Of a stretch of 64,000 nt of DNA, positions 11,546-23,600 are shown one piece after another. The DNA comes from Prochilodus magdalenae (lineage: Eukaryota > Chordata > Actinopteri > Characiformes > Prochilodontidae): assembly GCA_024036415.1 (NCBI GenBank), contig JAMWET010006553.1:35001-99000 (forward strand), in the 5' to 3' direction. The notes beneath the pieces are model-generated. The model was not told the DNA's origin and ran no database searches. It saw nothing but the letters and a program-made list of their open reading frames with translations. How positions within the stretch are numbered: the stretch's first letter is position 1; each line of letters starts with the position of its first letter. Both the position numbers and the translations under genes were made by a program.

Positions 11546-12400
11546 CTGTATGTAAATTTATTCATCAGTTATTGATCCTGGTAACCTTTATCTTCCTTCC
11601 CAACAGACCCACACTCCCACACCTCCTTCTGGGTGCAGCTATTCTTTAGATGATGAGTGTAGGTTCAAAACCATTAAGCTAACTAACTGACCCATGTGAT
11701 TTCCTCAGTGGTATAGACCTGACTGTTTGCTTACTATCCAGATAAACCAATTTACCATCAAATCTAACCAGAATTCTACAATACAATTACATAATATCGG
11801 AGCAAACAGCATGCGAACTGTAGACGTTGCCCAGTTACAGTTCCTCTGTTAGGTTCTATAACCAGTCTATTAGTGAAGAAATCAAAGCACTCTATTAAAA
11901 CTCAGATATCATAAGGCTATTCCATGATGGTGGTCCATATTACTGTTATTTTAACTGATTAAAAAAAACACGTTCAAAGGTTTTCAGACGCTTACCTCTC
12001 CTGCACTTGTCTGCTGACCGATGGGCAGAGTTTTGAACTGATGTGTGAGGATGTGGTTAGCAGTCCAACCTCAGTTCCTGGGAGCAGCTGTGGGAGGGTT
12101 TGTATGGCATCTGCCATGAACTGTTACTGTCATATTGACCCCAGATTGCTGTGCATTAAAGAACAACCTTATTTTCGATTGGAGAGTAATGCTTTCTGTG
12201 CTGTAAGAGCAAATGAGTCACAAGACATTCCACTTCATTTCTTTATCCCCTTGAAAACCACAGCTTGGTGAAACGGAGAGCTAACTAAATGAGCTCTAAA
12301 AATATATAATCCTTCTTCCTTTTTACCTTATATGTAGAATATTATGTGTATATACGTGCTGTATCTACAAATGCTGCTTAAAACTTAACTGTATACAGTC
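11546..12400. repeat. Recurring upstream block of the CD22-like array
   Basis: This holds a segment found upstream of each gene: 'ccatgatggtggtccatatt' near 11925, with matches near 26815 and 40280, and a weaker counterpart near 53940. Each is followed by 'cttacctctcctgcacttgt' or close relatives. No coding region is seen. The stretch 12030-12400 continues with single-copy-looking sequence in which I recognise nothing. Confidence 0.5.
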
Positions 12401-13080
12401 AAAGCCATATATCAACAACATCCAGAAACAGTATCGACCTCTCTGGAACCCAGCTCAACTGATATGGACTGATATTCAGAGAGAGACAGCATCTGCAAAG
12501 ACAGCATGGGTTCTCCAAAACGGTCTCTTTCTGGGACATCCATGATTACCTCAACATGATCAACACTAAGCAACATTGTGCACATGTTACAACAGTATGG
12601 CTGTGTAATCAGAGAGTGTAGGTGCTCTGTATAACTGCACACCTGAAAGACACTTTCAAAACTGGATCTCTTTGTTTCATCACTCCCCAAATGAATAATA
12701 ACTACATATACTTCAATTCTGGAGTAGATTTCCATTCATATTCCGTGTTTGGAAAGTTTATCTGACTGATTTGGAACATTTGAATGGTCAGGCATGACTT
12801 TCTGGGGTATAACTATTTGGCCAGATTCATCAGAATCTTAGTCAGCCTTTCCTAGAAATCAGGAAATGACTACAAAATGAAAATGCCCTTCCCTTCCAGG
12901 GAAACAATGACTTGTAAAGAAAGGGGAACATATGTCTATATTGACACCCCTAATAGTGTGGACGATGATTAGAGTGGCCAAAGAATCTTAGTTGGGTAAT
13001 TGCAGACATCAATTAGGCTTTGGGGTCAAAACGTCTACCAAACCACAATTAGATGCCACCTCCATGGTGATTCAAGTTCC
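12400..13080. repeat. Local duplication, copy 2 (upstream of G1)
   Basis: A copy of 9120-10260 without the LTR insertion. A 40-bp stretch at 12485-12524 is the exact reverse complement of 9276-9315. It is bordered by AGAGAGAC on one side and GGTCTCTT on the other, short inverted repeats that could have promoted the flip. Confidence 0.8.
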
Positions 13081-13270
13081 ATGCTCGGCTGCCCATGTGG
13101 CGTAACTAAGGACAAGAGTCATCCTGTTTGTGCCAGCGCCATTGGCAGACAGCCGCACAACACAGGACTACATGCACACAGACCACTGCCACGATCGTCC
13201 TTAACACCACATCACCGTCGCCAAAGACTGCAATGGTGTCGTGCCAGACCGTCATGGAGTGCTCACAGTC
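13060..13270 (+). pseudogene. Tc1-like transposase fragment
   Basis: Matches the first half of the remnant at 11040-11545 ('gtgccagcgccattggcag', then 'gaccgtcatggagtg'). It is frame-broken and truncated. A further scrap is at about 13600-13690. The rest of 13270-13990 shows no recognisable feature. Confidence 0.6.
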
Positions 13271-14034
13271 TTACTTAGCAACTACTCATGTTCTAAGACA
13301 GGCCAAAAGGGAGTTCATGCTATTTGTCATTACCGAGTCAGAGGTAATGCAAAGTAATGAAGAATGGAGATCATTCTTAGACAAGACAGATCACCAGCTG
13401 TGCCATGATGACCATATTACTCATGCATTCATACTTATCATCCAGGAAAGATCACCTGACAGGAATGATACTTGGTGGGTAGGTTTGAAATCATAAGACA
13501 TGCAAATGATTCAAGTTTCATGCTCAGCAGTGCATGTAACGTAAGTTGGGACAGGCCTTATAACTGACCCAACAGCCACAACTGCCACCATACAGTGAGC
13601 AGTGATTCCCACCACGAGTCATCCTGTTACTGTCAGCAGGAACTGTGTGGAACTGCGTGAGAATAGATGGTGCTTAGTGGTGTAACCTCAGTTCCTGGTA
13701 GTCTCAGACCAATGCCAGCAACCACATCAGATGGCAACACATTTCCAGCTGTGCTTAAATACACACAACCGTATATATCTGAGGCCAGCCTATAAATACT
13801 TATTAATAACCATATATATTTATAATGAGATGTGTCTGTAAAGGAATTCTAAAATAACAGGCTGTCATTAAATACCTTGTGTTTTTGTTTATAGTCTTTT
13901 GTTAAAGTCTTCCAACAAATAGATAATATCTTCGAATAGTCCATGATGTTGGTTCATATTGATGTTATTTGATCTGGTTAAGAAAATAAAGTCTCAGGCC
14001 AACACCAGGAACCAACACCCGGAACCAACACCAG

Positions 14035-14320
14035 AAAGTTTGATCTTCAAGTGGTTGCTAAGGTGGGTCTCATGGTGTCCAAGGTAATTGCTCCGTCGTT
14101 GCTAGGTGGAGTGGTTGCTACGTTGTTACTCGGACATTGCTATGGTATCCTGGTTGGTTGCTAAAGTGGTTGCTATGGTGTCCCAGGTAATTGCTACACC
14201 GTTGCTAGTTGGAGTGGTTGCTACATTGTTACTAGGAAATTGCTATGGTATCCTGGTTGGTTGCTACGTGGTTACTATGGTGTTATCAGTTGCTGTGATG
14301 TTCCAGGTGGCTGCCATAGT
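14035..14320. repeat. Tandem repeat of about 103 bp built on GGTTGCTA
   Basis: About two and a half imperfect units, each containing 'gctatggtatcctggttggt' and several GTTGCTA words. The hydrophobic open frame across it comes from the repeat, not from a gene. Just before it, 13998-14032, is a short run of the GGAACCAACACCA repeat that is also upstream of the other genes. Confidence 0.7.
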
Positions 14321-14499
14321 GTGAGGGTTGTTTAATGAGTGTTTGTTGTTGGGTACTAAGAGTTTGTTAGGAGCTGCTTTAAATGGATTAGAGTCTATAG
14401 GACTTATAGTGATCAGTTAGACTGTAGGTGGTTTTGCAAGAAAGGCCACTCACTAGTCTTCTTGGATTCCACGAACACAACATTTTTCAAGTAATAACT

Positions 14500-16061
14500 T
14501 TTTATCCTGGTTCTTAAATATGGATCTTCCTCTGATCTTGACACCTGCCTGTTGTGATGATTGAGTGTTGCCCCCAATAAGGCCGCTCTTCGAATGCAAC
14601 ACCCTGCAGATGTTTATTACTGTGTCTTACCAGCCAAGCCAAGTCAAAATGCCAAAGCAGAAGTAGACATTCACACAAGGACTGGGTAAAAGGGAAACAC
14701 CTGGCAGTTCTAAGAGCTTTATTAGGCAGGGTCATAAACTGGACAGGGTTTCTGTTCATTAGTACTAGTTACTGATTGGAGTACCTGACTCACTACAGAT
14801 GAGTTCAACCATTAACAAGTGTGTTGTATTAAAGCCTATGTATTAGTGTAGTTTAACAAGCCTGGGACTGCACTAATCCTTAATTGTAATGGTGGTGTAT
14901 GATGAGTCAATTAAATATGATTTTTTGGTCATAGTTGTGTAAAGTCAAAACACTGTAACCAGGAGAGAGGCGATAAAGATGCAAGTGCAAGGCATGACTA
15001 GACAAACCATCAAGGCATCACAAAGCACACAACCAGGGGCATATATGTAGCTAGCAAACTAATCATATGGGGCTAATAAGAGGGCGGGGCTACAAACTAC
15101 ACCGATGACAAGGAGGCAGATAAATAAAGATAAAGACCAGAGCAGGAAAAGACTTGCCTAGGGTATTTGGAAACTAACACCAGACAATTCAGATTTGAGA
15201 TGGTTCATTGAGGGCTCAGCACAGGGTCTCAATGGCTGTAAAGCTCCTGAGACTGTAACAGATTTATTCAATGGCTGGTGGCACTGATGTTACTCCACTC
15301 CAGAATCGTGGGGTTTGTTTTTAATGTGGTGCGGTTTGAGAGTCCAGAGATCAAGACAATCCAGCTCTGGTTTTGGTTTTTATCCTTTGCGTACAGAGAT
15401 TATCCAGCCTCTATGGATCTTTTAATGGTAGTACGTGGTTGTAGATAATGATCATCTCCAGGTTCTTTATTGTCAGGTCTTCTCAGGAGATACACTCTCG
15501 GCACACTTCTCATGCCAGCCACCAGAGGTCAACTTCCGTACCTGGTCCCTCTCACCTGCTCCCTATCCCAGCCAATTATCCTTCCCTTTAAATAGCCTTC
15601 CCCTTCCTAGGTGTTTGTGGAACATTATTTGCCACACTGTTCACTGGTCTCTTGGTCTTGTAAGCGTTTGCTGCCTTGGTAATCTTTGTGTTTCATTTTT
15701 GTGTCATTTTGAATATCTTCTGGGTGTTGGGATTTTTGAGATTTCTGTTCTGGTATTTGGCATCTTCTGAGCTTTGTACTTTTGGATACTTTTGTGTTTC
15801 ATGGTTTTTGGTGTTTTTTTGAGTAAATCCTATCTAAATGTATCCCCTCTGTTTCTGAGCTCCCTGAGTTACATTTACATTGAACAATGTTCTTCTTAAT
15901 CAGACATTTCTGCCCCCTGCTTTACAAACTGATCAGACATTTCTTCCTCTGCCTCACAAGCTAATCAGACAGATAAGAGGAACTCTCTCTTAGGACTGTG
16001 GTCCATTTTGGGAGTGCTCTGCTGCAACTGGTGTCTTTTTTTTTTTTTTTTTTTTTTTTTT
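14500..16061. repeat. Intergenic block between G2 and G1, with LTR-like and 33-bp seed repeats
   Basis: The order here recurs at the right edge of the array (55.95-59.58k). 14513-14760 matches 55950-56110. 15230-15460 ('ctggtggcactgatgt', 'gcgtacagagatta') matches 58785-58985. 15885-15975 holds three unexpanded copies of the 33-bp unit (CTTTACAAACTGATCAGACA) that forms the minisatellite at 59040-59575. 15470-15860 has LTR-like sequence ('ccagccaccagaggtc'). A poly-T tract runs 16036-16061. No gene is supported. Confidence 0.6.
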
Positions 16062-17240
16062 CTGGATGATAATTTTGCATAAAAGACAGTCTAAAGTCAA
16101 ACTTCTGGTAGGTCACTGGTTCCCAACTCAATTAGAAGCCTTAAAAATGACAGATATAATAATAAAATATTACTTTTGGGCTTGTTCTGGAGTCTGTCCT
16201 CCGAGTCCAAATCAGCTACTGACTAAATAAACGCTGACCTTCCAACTCCAGAGTCTGGGGTTTGAAACCAGCATGGAGTGACCAGCCTTTTCCAGTTAGA
16301 GCTTATGAAGGCATAAACGAGATTCACTGTATCTTTAATAATATGTTTTATTGATGGAGCACCTTTCATACATACAGCATCAAAGTGTTTACATTGGAAG
16401 GTAAAATTCATTAAAAAAAATAAAATAGCAAAAGAAAACAGCCAAAATGATCAGCAATTAAATGCGATAAAATGTCATATATGATTATTTTAACAGTATA
16501 GTAATAAACAACTAGGTTAAAAAGATACGTTTAAATGGTTATTAAAGACATGAAGTTAAATGGAACAAATTAGAAGAAAAGTTATTTATTAAAAAGTCAA
16601 TGAAGTGTTGGAACATAGATAGACATTCAGTGAAGAAGTCTAAGGTAATTTAAGCAGGTTTAATTAGGATCTGTGCTTTCTTGTTGTGTCATGCAACTTT
16701 GCACAGAGGTTCCAAACAACCATGGCCATTTAAAGCAGCATATCATATAATACAACTTACACTCCCCGGACTAAAAACGAGTTCCCTGCAGTAAAATGCC
16801 AGGAAAGGCGTCCAACAAATCTGGCCCAACTGACCAATTTGGATGCTAGAGGGTCTGAACACTGATGTGGCCTACACCCAGGCGGACTCATTGTTTTGTT
16901 GGGTAAGCTCAGTAGTCAAATTTGCATGCCTGTTTTAAAAGGGAACTGAAACCTACTATTTAGATAGTGGCGTCTCATTTTTGGCAAGAGTTCCCGAAAC
17001 TTGTCACACTAATGATGAATGTCCTGATGTTTGATTGTACTCCTCAATCCATGTTAACATTGGTTATTCACTTCCAACCAACCTGGACAAGAAAACAGAA
17101 AGAATATTGCGTTTATACAAAACGCCAGCAGGACTGAACACTTAATTAGGGCTCTGAACACATAATTAAAGCTAATTTGTTTTACTGTTATATTTATAAG
17201 CTAAATCTTTAGCATACTACAGTATTGTCCTACAAGTGCT
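16062..17240. repeat. 3' flank of G2, shared with G3 and G4
   Basis: Collinear with 30000-31307 downstream of G3 and 42830-44104 downstream of G4 (shared 'cactccccggactaaaaacga' near 16760, and 'tctggcccaactgacc'). It includes a dispersed repeat at about 16340-16410 ('tttattgatggagcaccttt'). The candidate AATAAA signals (minus strand) nearest to the G2 stop lie more than 600 bp away, so the 3' UTR end cannot be fixed. Confidence 0.55.
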
Positions 17241-17655
17241 TTAATTTTGTACATGTCTTGGCTGATAAGTTACAATTTTAGAAATTAGCATTAGCATTAT
17301 TAATGTGATTACATTTGAATACTCATGAGATGCGTCCTCATCGTGAGCCATGTGGGCACCATCAGCAGGATTAGTAGAAACATTCTGTAAGGGGAGAGCA
17401 GGAAGAAAGAAATCAGGGAGACTGTGACTGAGCGAACACACAGAACAGTGTTCAGTGTAACGCTAAAACACTCCATCCTACAGAGACTTCCTGAATTAGG
17501 AACCAGACACCCACCTCTATAATCTCCCTCACAGAGAGTTACCACAATTAAATGTTTATAAATACACACAAGGAAGGGTAAAGGTCAAATGTCAATGAGG
17601 AACCAGTTTTGACGTCATCAGCATCATGTTTGTGACATCACAACCCCTGGTTCCC

Positions 17656-17687
<32 letters not shown>

Positions 17688-20600
17688 TGCACTGATCAGC
17701 CATAACATTACCACCACCTCCCTGTATCTACACTCACTCTCCACTGTATCAGCTCCACTGACCATACAGGACACTCTGTAGGTGTACAGGTCCAGACTGT
17801 AGTCCATCTGTTTCTCTGTGTACTGTATTACCCTGTTCTTCAATGATCAGGACCCCCACAGAACCACCACAGAGCAGGTATTATGTGGGTGGTGGTTCAT
17901 TCTCAGCACTGCAGTGACACTGACGTGGTGCTGGTGGTGTGTTAGTGTGGGTGGTGCTGGTGTGAGTGGATGGTTTTAATGTGTGTATCTACTTTTCCTC
18001 TTAATATGACATTTAAATGCTGGTCTATATATACGTGTCTATATACATGTTGTAGACATGGAGACCCCCTGGCTCCCATGACCACCACTGTGAAGAACTG
18101 AACCATCTCACACTAAACCCACTCGGACTGACACTGCTTACATCTCAAACACTGAATTATGCAGAAGTGTTAACTGTCACTGACATTTTTAAGATATTAC
18201 TCACAGCATAGAGAGCATAACCATCATGGGGTTCATCAACAGGAGACACGCATGTCTCAAGGGCATTGCGGGTGTCATCTAAGGACAAGCATGTGGCATT
18301 AAGACCAACTTCAGCTGCAGCATACATGTTCTGAACTGGGCTGTTGCCTTCATAGGGCTTGGATAAAGCTTCCTGTGTAAAAGAGCGAGAGGCCTCCATT
18401 ATAATTCTTCATGAGCGCTCCCTCCACCCTCGTGGCGGTTGGGTCAGTCATGTAGAGCAAAAGGCCCGTCCTTGCTTATATCACATGCACAGCTGAGTGT
18501 GAATCATTAGCATGTCAGCCCTACCCACCACGTTTAATTCCTGTGGGTTGATTACTTCTGTGTGCAGTTATTTGTGCAACACTATTTTGGATGATGAGTG
18601 TATTTTACTTTTTGACATTCAACTACAAGACTTTGGTAAACTCAGTTCCAGTGCTGTAAGTAGTTCCTTTACAAGTTTCGGAGAGTTTCACAACATTCTG
18701 AGCCACAAATTCAGGGCAGAAGTTGGTTCAGATGCTTACCTGACCTCTTCTCTTAGCCCTCCTGATCATCAGATAGACCAGGCACACAATGATAACAGCT
18801 GCACCGCATACCAGTCCCACAGTCACCAAGACGGCCATGTAACTGTGCTCTGGAAACCAGAAACATACATCAGGTAAACATCTCAGTTTGGGTGGTGCAC
18901 ACGTTTATTCAGGCTCATTTAATAGACTTCAGAAAAACCTGGATATAGAGATAGGGCTGCAGATGCCATCTGTCTTCCGAGTTCATTCCGAGCTTCACAG
19001 TAATACAGGCCAGTGTGTTCAGCAGTGATGTTGGTGATGCTGTAACTGTGTCCAGATCCTACAGGTGAGGCTCCACCTTCCTTAAACCAGGTGTAGTTCT
19101 TCACAGGTGGGTTTGCATCACTGCTGCAGGTCAGAGTCACTGTACTGTCCTCCGCTATATCACCAGAAGGACTGATGTAGACTGAAACGTTCTTTGGAGG
19201 ATCTATGGAAGATAACACACATGCACATGTATCCCAGGCCACCAGTCCATCACAGGACAGTCACACAGACATTCACATTCACGCCAAGGGGGGCAACTTA
19301 TCACCTCCAGTTCACCTGACTGCATGTTTTTGGACTCTGAGGAAACCGGAGCATCTGGAGGAAACCCACACAGACACTAGGAGAACATGCAAACTTCCTG
19401 GACCGTCGGGAAAGAAGACCCAACCCAGGCCCTTCTTGCTGTGATTCAGCATGGCCACCCACAGCACTGTTACTTACACAGGACATGTTATTAAGGAGTT
19501 CAGGTGTCAGGGTTCCAGCTTTGTCCTCTGATCGCCCTAACTCCAACTCCCAGAATCCACCGCCCATTGACATCCAGCCCACGACTGCTCTGAACTCATG
19601 TCAGGGAGGTAGCATTAAGACCCTGACCCCTGACATTCCCCTCCACCCAACCCTCTATGCACCCCACCCACCCTATAGTCTATAAATTCATATTTTAGCC
19701 CAATAAGTTATTTACTCACACAAAACATTTATCTGCACAGCAGTGGATCTTCTCTCTCCATGTTCATTACGACTGTGGCATGTGTATTCCCCACTGTCCT
19801 CAAATCTGATGTTGGGAATGTTGTAGGTTTGTTCTTTTCCTACTGGTGTAGATCCCCTAAACCAGGTGTAGTTCTTCACAGGTGGGATTCCATCACTGCT
19901 GCAGGTCAGAGTGACTGAACTCTCCTCCACTATTTTACCAGCAAGACTGATGGACACTGAGACATTCTTTGGAGGCCCTGGTTTAGACATATATGAACAT
20001 GATTTAGTTTTACAATCAAACAGGAATGCCAAAAAAATGAAAATTATACATTTCTTTGAAACAGCTTCATGGGAGGTGATTGCTATTACCATAATTATAA
20101 ACTTCAATAACGGCTTAACTTTGAATTGTTGAACTTTGTAAAGCGTATATAACTACATATCACATGTGTTTAACCTTACCAATGAGATTCACAGTTACAC
20201 CAGCAGAGTACTGGTGACCCTCGGCACTGAAGCACTTGCACTTGTACTCTCCTGCAGTCTCTGGGCTGATATTGGAGATGGTGTAATCTTTGCCTTTTCC
20301 AACTAGCAGTTTTTCCTTAAACCAGTGGTACTCGTCCACAGGGGGGTTTGCAACACTGCTGCAGGTCAGAGTCACCGAACTGCCCCCCGCTATATAACCA
20401 GGAGGACTGATGGACACTAAGACATTCTTTGGAGGATCTGCGGATGAATGACAGCTGTGGTTATTCTTACACTGCAATGAAGTTGGAAGACTGGAAAATG
20501 ATAGTGAAAACAAAAAGCTATAATCATTGCAAGCTATGTATATTCTACATTAAATTAAATTCTATAAATGCAATTAATCAAATGTTGAAACTAACAAGTG

Positions 20601-23600
20601 TTTTGTTCTTTTGTAAAATATGTGCTGGCTCAACACATGCAAACTAAAGTCAGAAGCAGGAAGAGTTGTCGTGGAACCTCCAACTGGGGTCCCAATAAAA
20701 ACACTTGCCTGCTGCTGGGTGTGTCAAATACCATAGTGTGAAGGAAGTAGCTAATTCTGCAGCTATACGGAAGCGTTTGCAAAAGGAAACGATGGATGAG
20801 CAGCCAGCTGAGAAGCTCATGCCTGTGCTAAAAGGACAGGCAAGCCTAGTTTAGGCGCCAGTGAAAATTCCCCAGCTGTTGATTTGGTTTAAATGCATGA
20901 TGCCATGAGTAGTTGGCTGACTACGCCAGTGTTGGCTAGCTGCTAACTTCCCAACAATATAGCAACAATATGTCTGGTTTAACAGTTCTTCTTCTGGAAT
21001 ACTCGTTTCTGGTAATCTAACAGAAACTGGGAAAGTTTTCAGATTTGCAAATATGTTTCAGGATATTGTAAACGTCAGAAGCATCCTAGATATAATTGTA
21101 GCTGCTAGGCTGTGAAGGACCAACTGGGCTGGGTAAACCAGTTTGCCACAACACAACCCTTAGGCAGATACTGCAGCTATGGTTAGTTAAGAAAGCCATT
21201 TTCCCCAGTGAACAGCATTTTTAGGGAGCCCCAGAATTTGAGATCTTCATTGGTTGCAAAAGGTAAATTGAAAACTCCCAGACCCTCAGGACTTACTGAA
21301 ACATCCAGTGTCCTTCAACCTCCCAGTGTAACACATGGCCTGCTACGGTAAGTTTAATAGAGACATACTCACAGGTGACTGTGAGGTTCCGATCAGTAGA
21401 GCGGAGATGTTCATATCCACTTACAGCACAGCAATAACTGCCTGCATCCTCCCACCTGACTGTCTGTAGGTGGAGCTGATTGTTGGTCATGTCGGTTAAA
21501 GGACGTCCATTTTTGTACCAGATGAAGGATGGATCAGTCAGACTGCAGGTTGTTCTACATGTCAGAACAGCTGGTTGATTTTCTTTCACTGTTCCAGGGG
21601 TTTCCACATGGATGCAGGTGAGATTGGCTGAAGTTCCTTCCACCATTCTCCCATGACTTTTTACTGGAAACAAGAAAAAGACTTGGAGTTGAAGTTTTCT
21701 GCACACGTCAAATATACAACAAAAAAATATTTAAGCCCAGAAGGAACCAACTGACAACAGTGAATCTTGGTTCGTCTGACTGACTCAACAGCAATTAAAA
21801 TGCAGTTAACCGTGATGCCTTCCATGAGTCATCCTGATTTCTTTCAGATCTCTGACTGCATGTATACCCTTACTCTGATTTCTTTTTGATCTCTCACTGC
21901 ACGTATACCCTTACACTGATTTCTTTTTGATCTCTCACTGCATGTATACCCTTACTCTGATTTCTTTCAGACTTCACACTGCATAAAGTCCCTGGCAGAA
22001 AGCCGCACTCGGTCTCTGGGGGCATAGGAGAGTTTGTCCAAGAATTAAGCAATTTTTGCAGTTTTTGAGATTCACCACTGTGCTGTGATACCACACCTCC
22101 TCCTCTTACATTAGAGGTATCCACCTCTACCACAAAAGGCCTGGTGGGGTTAGGATCTTCTCAAATGCACTCCTTGCCAGAGGGTTCCAAACCAAACCTT
22201 TGGCATTGGCCTTATGTAGAGACGTAAGAGGAGTGGCTACTGAGGTATAATTATGAAATGTCTATAGAAATAAGCAAAACCAAGAAATCTTTGTAAAGCA
22301 AAGATCATACATATGAGGTTGAACCCAAATAAACTACACATTTCTCTGCTTTTCACAATAAGAGAAACTTCTGTACATGCTGAATATGTGTAGGCAAATC
22401 AGGAGAGCATACCAGAATGTCATCGATGTAAGCGATAACAAACAGACCCAACATATCCCAGAGAACAACATTGATAAATGCTTGACAGATGGGGCTTTCC
22501 TCAACCCAAAGACATAACCAAATACTCGTAGAGCCCCCTAATGGTGAGGAAGGCTGTCTTCCATTCATCACCCTCACAAACCCTGACAAGATTGTGGGTG
22601 CTACGTAAATCCATTTGTGAAAAAGGTAGTGTCTCCAAGTTGCTCAAGTGTGACTGGAAATAGAGCAGATACGGATAGGGCTTGGTTATAGAATTTAGGC
22701 CACGATAATCAATGCACGAGACCCCCATCCTCCTTCTTGGGGAAAAAAGTGAGCTCGCAGCCACAGGAGACATGTATGGACGAATATAACCCTGGCCTAG
22801 TGCCTCCTGTATGAACTCCTCCATAGCTCTGTCCTCTGCCTGGGTATGAGAATACACACAGGATTTAGGAGGTATATGATTGCCCATTAAATCAAAAGCA
22901 CAAGTATTAACCCAATGTGGTGGTAGCTTAGTAGCGTTAGTCCTTTTAAAGACCACCGCCAAGTCAGAATACTCAGGAGGAATACACACAGGAGACTGAT
23001 CTGGGAAGTGTAAGAAATAGAATATGGAGAAAACGAAGGCAGTGTTTGGTGGCACCTGAGGTCTTTGGGGACAAACATCGCAGTCACAAGAAGGTGGCCA
23101 GCTGTGCCACAGTACAGGCAGAGACCTCCGCAAAGTCAGCAAAGCCTCTCCCTGGAAGTCAAGCGGGATGAATCCACCTGCATGGGTTCCTTGGAGTTGC
23201 TTTCAGGGGTGACTCTGGGGACCAGGCAAGTGCATGGGAAAACCATGGAGGGTGGTTGCGGCTGGGGGAAGCGAGGCACAGAGGTCTGGTGGGAGCCTGT
23301 ACTTGCCCCATGCTTGAGCTGATCGAGCCTGATGGTGAGAGAGATGAGCTCGTCCGGCATCAGACCGTCATCCTGGCAGGCCAGCTCTCTACAAATGTCT
23401 GGGTTAAGTCCTTTCCTGAACACTGTAAGTAGTGCTGGGTTATTCCATCCACTCCTGGCTGTCACGGTGCGAAAGTCCAATGCATAGTCCACAACAGTCT
23501 GAACCAGGAGCTCACCGGCTACCCTGCCTTCATGGGGATGATCAAAGACTGCTTTGAAATCCCAGATAAAGTGCTTGTAAGTAAGATCTGGCTTGCTGAC

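Noticed and set aside
14106..14324. Hydrophobic open frame resembling a membrane protein
   Set aside because: It is the translation of a GGTTGCTA tandem repeat.
15435..15770. 111-codon plus-strand frame with a hydrophobic end
   Set aside because: It lies in LTR-like sequence and has no recognisable domain.
17592..17843. Minus-strand frame inside the last intron of G2
   Set aside because: It is within a dispersed repeat and a microsatellite; the copies in G3 and G4 do not keep the frame.
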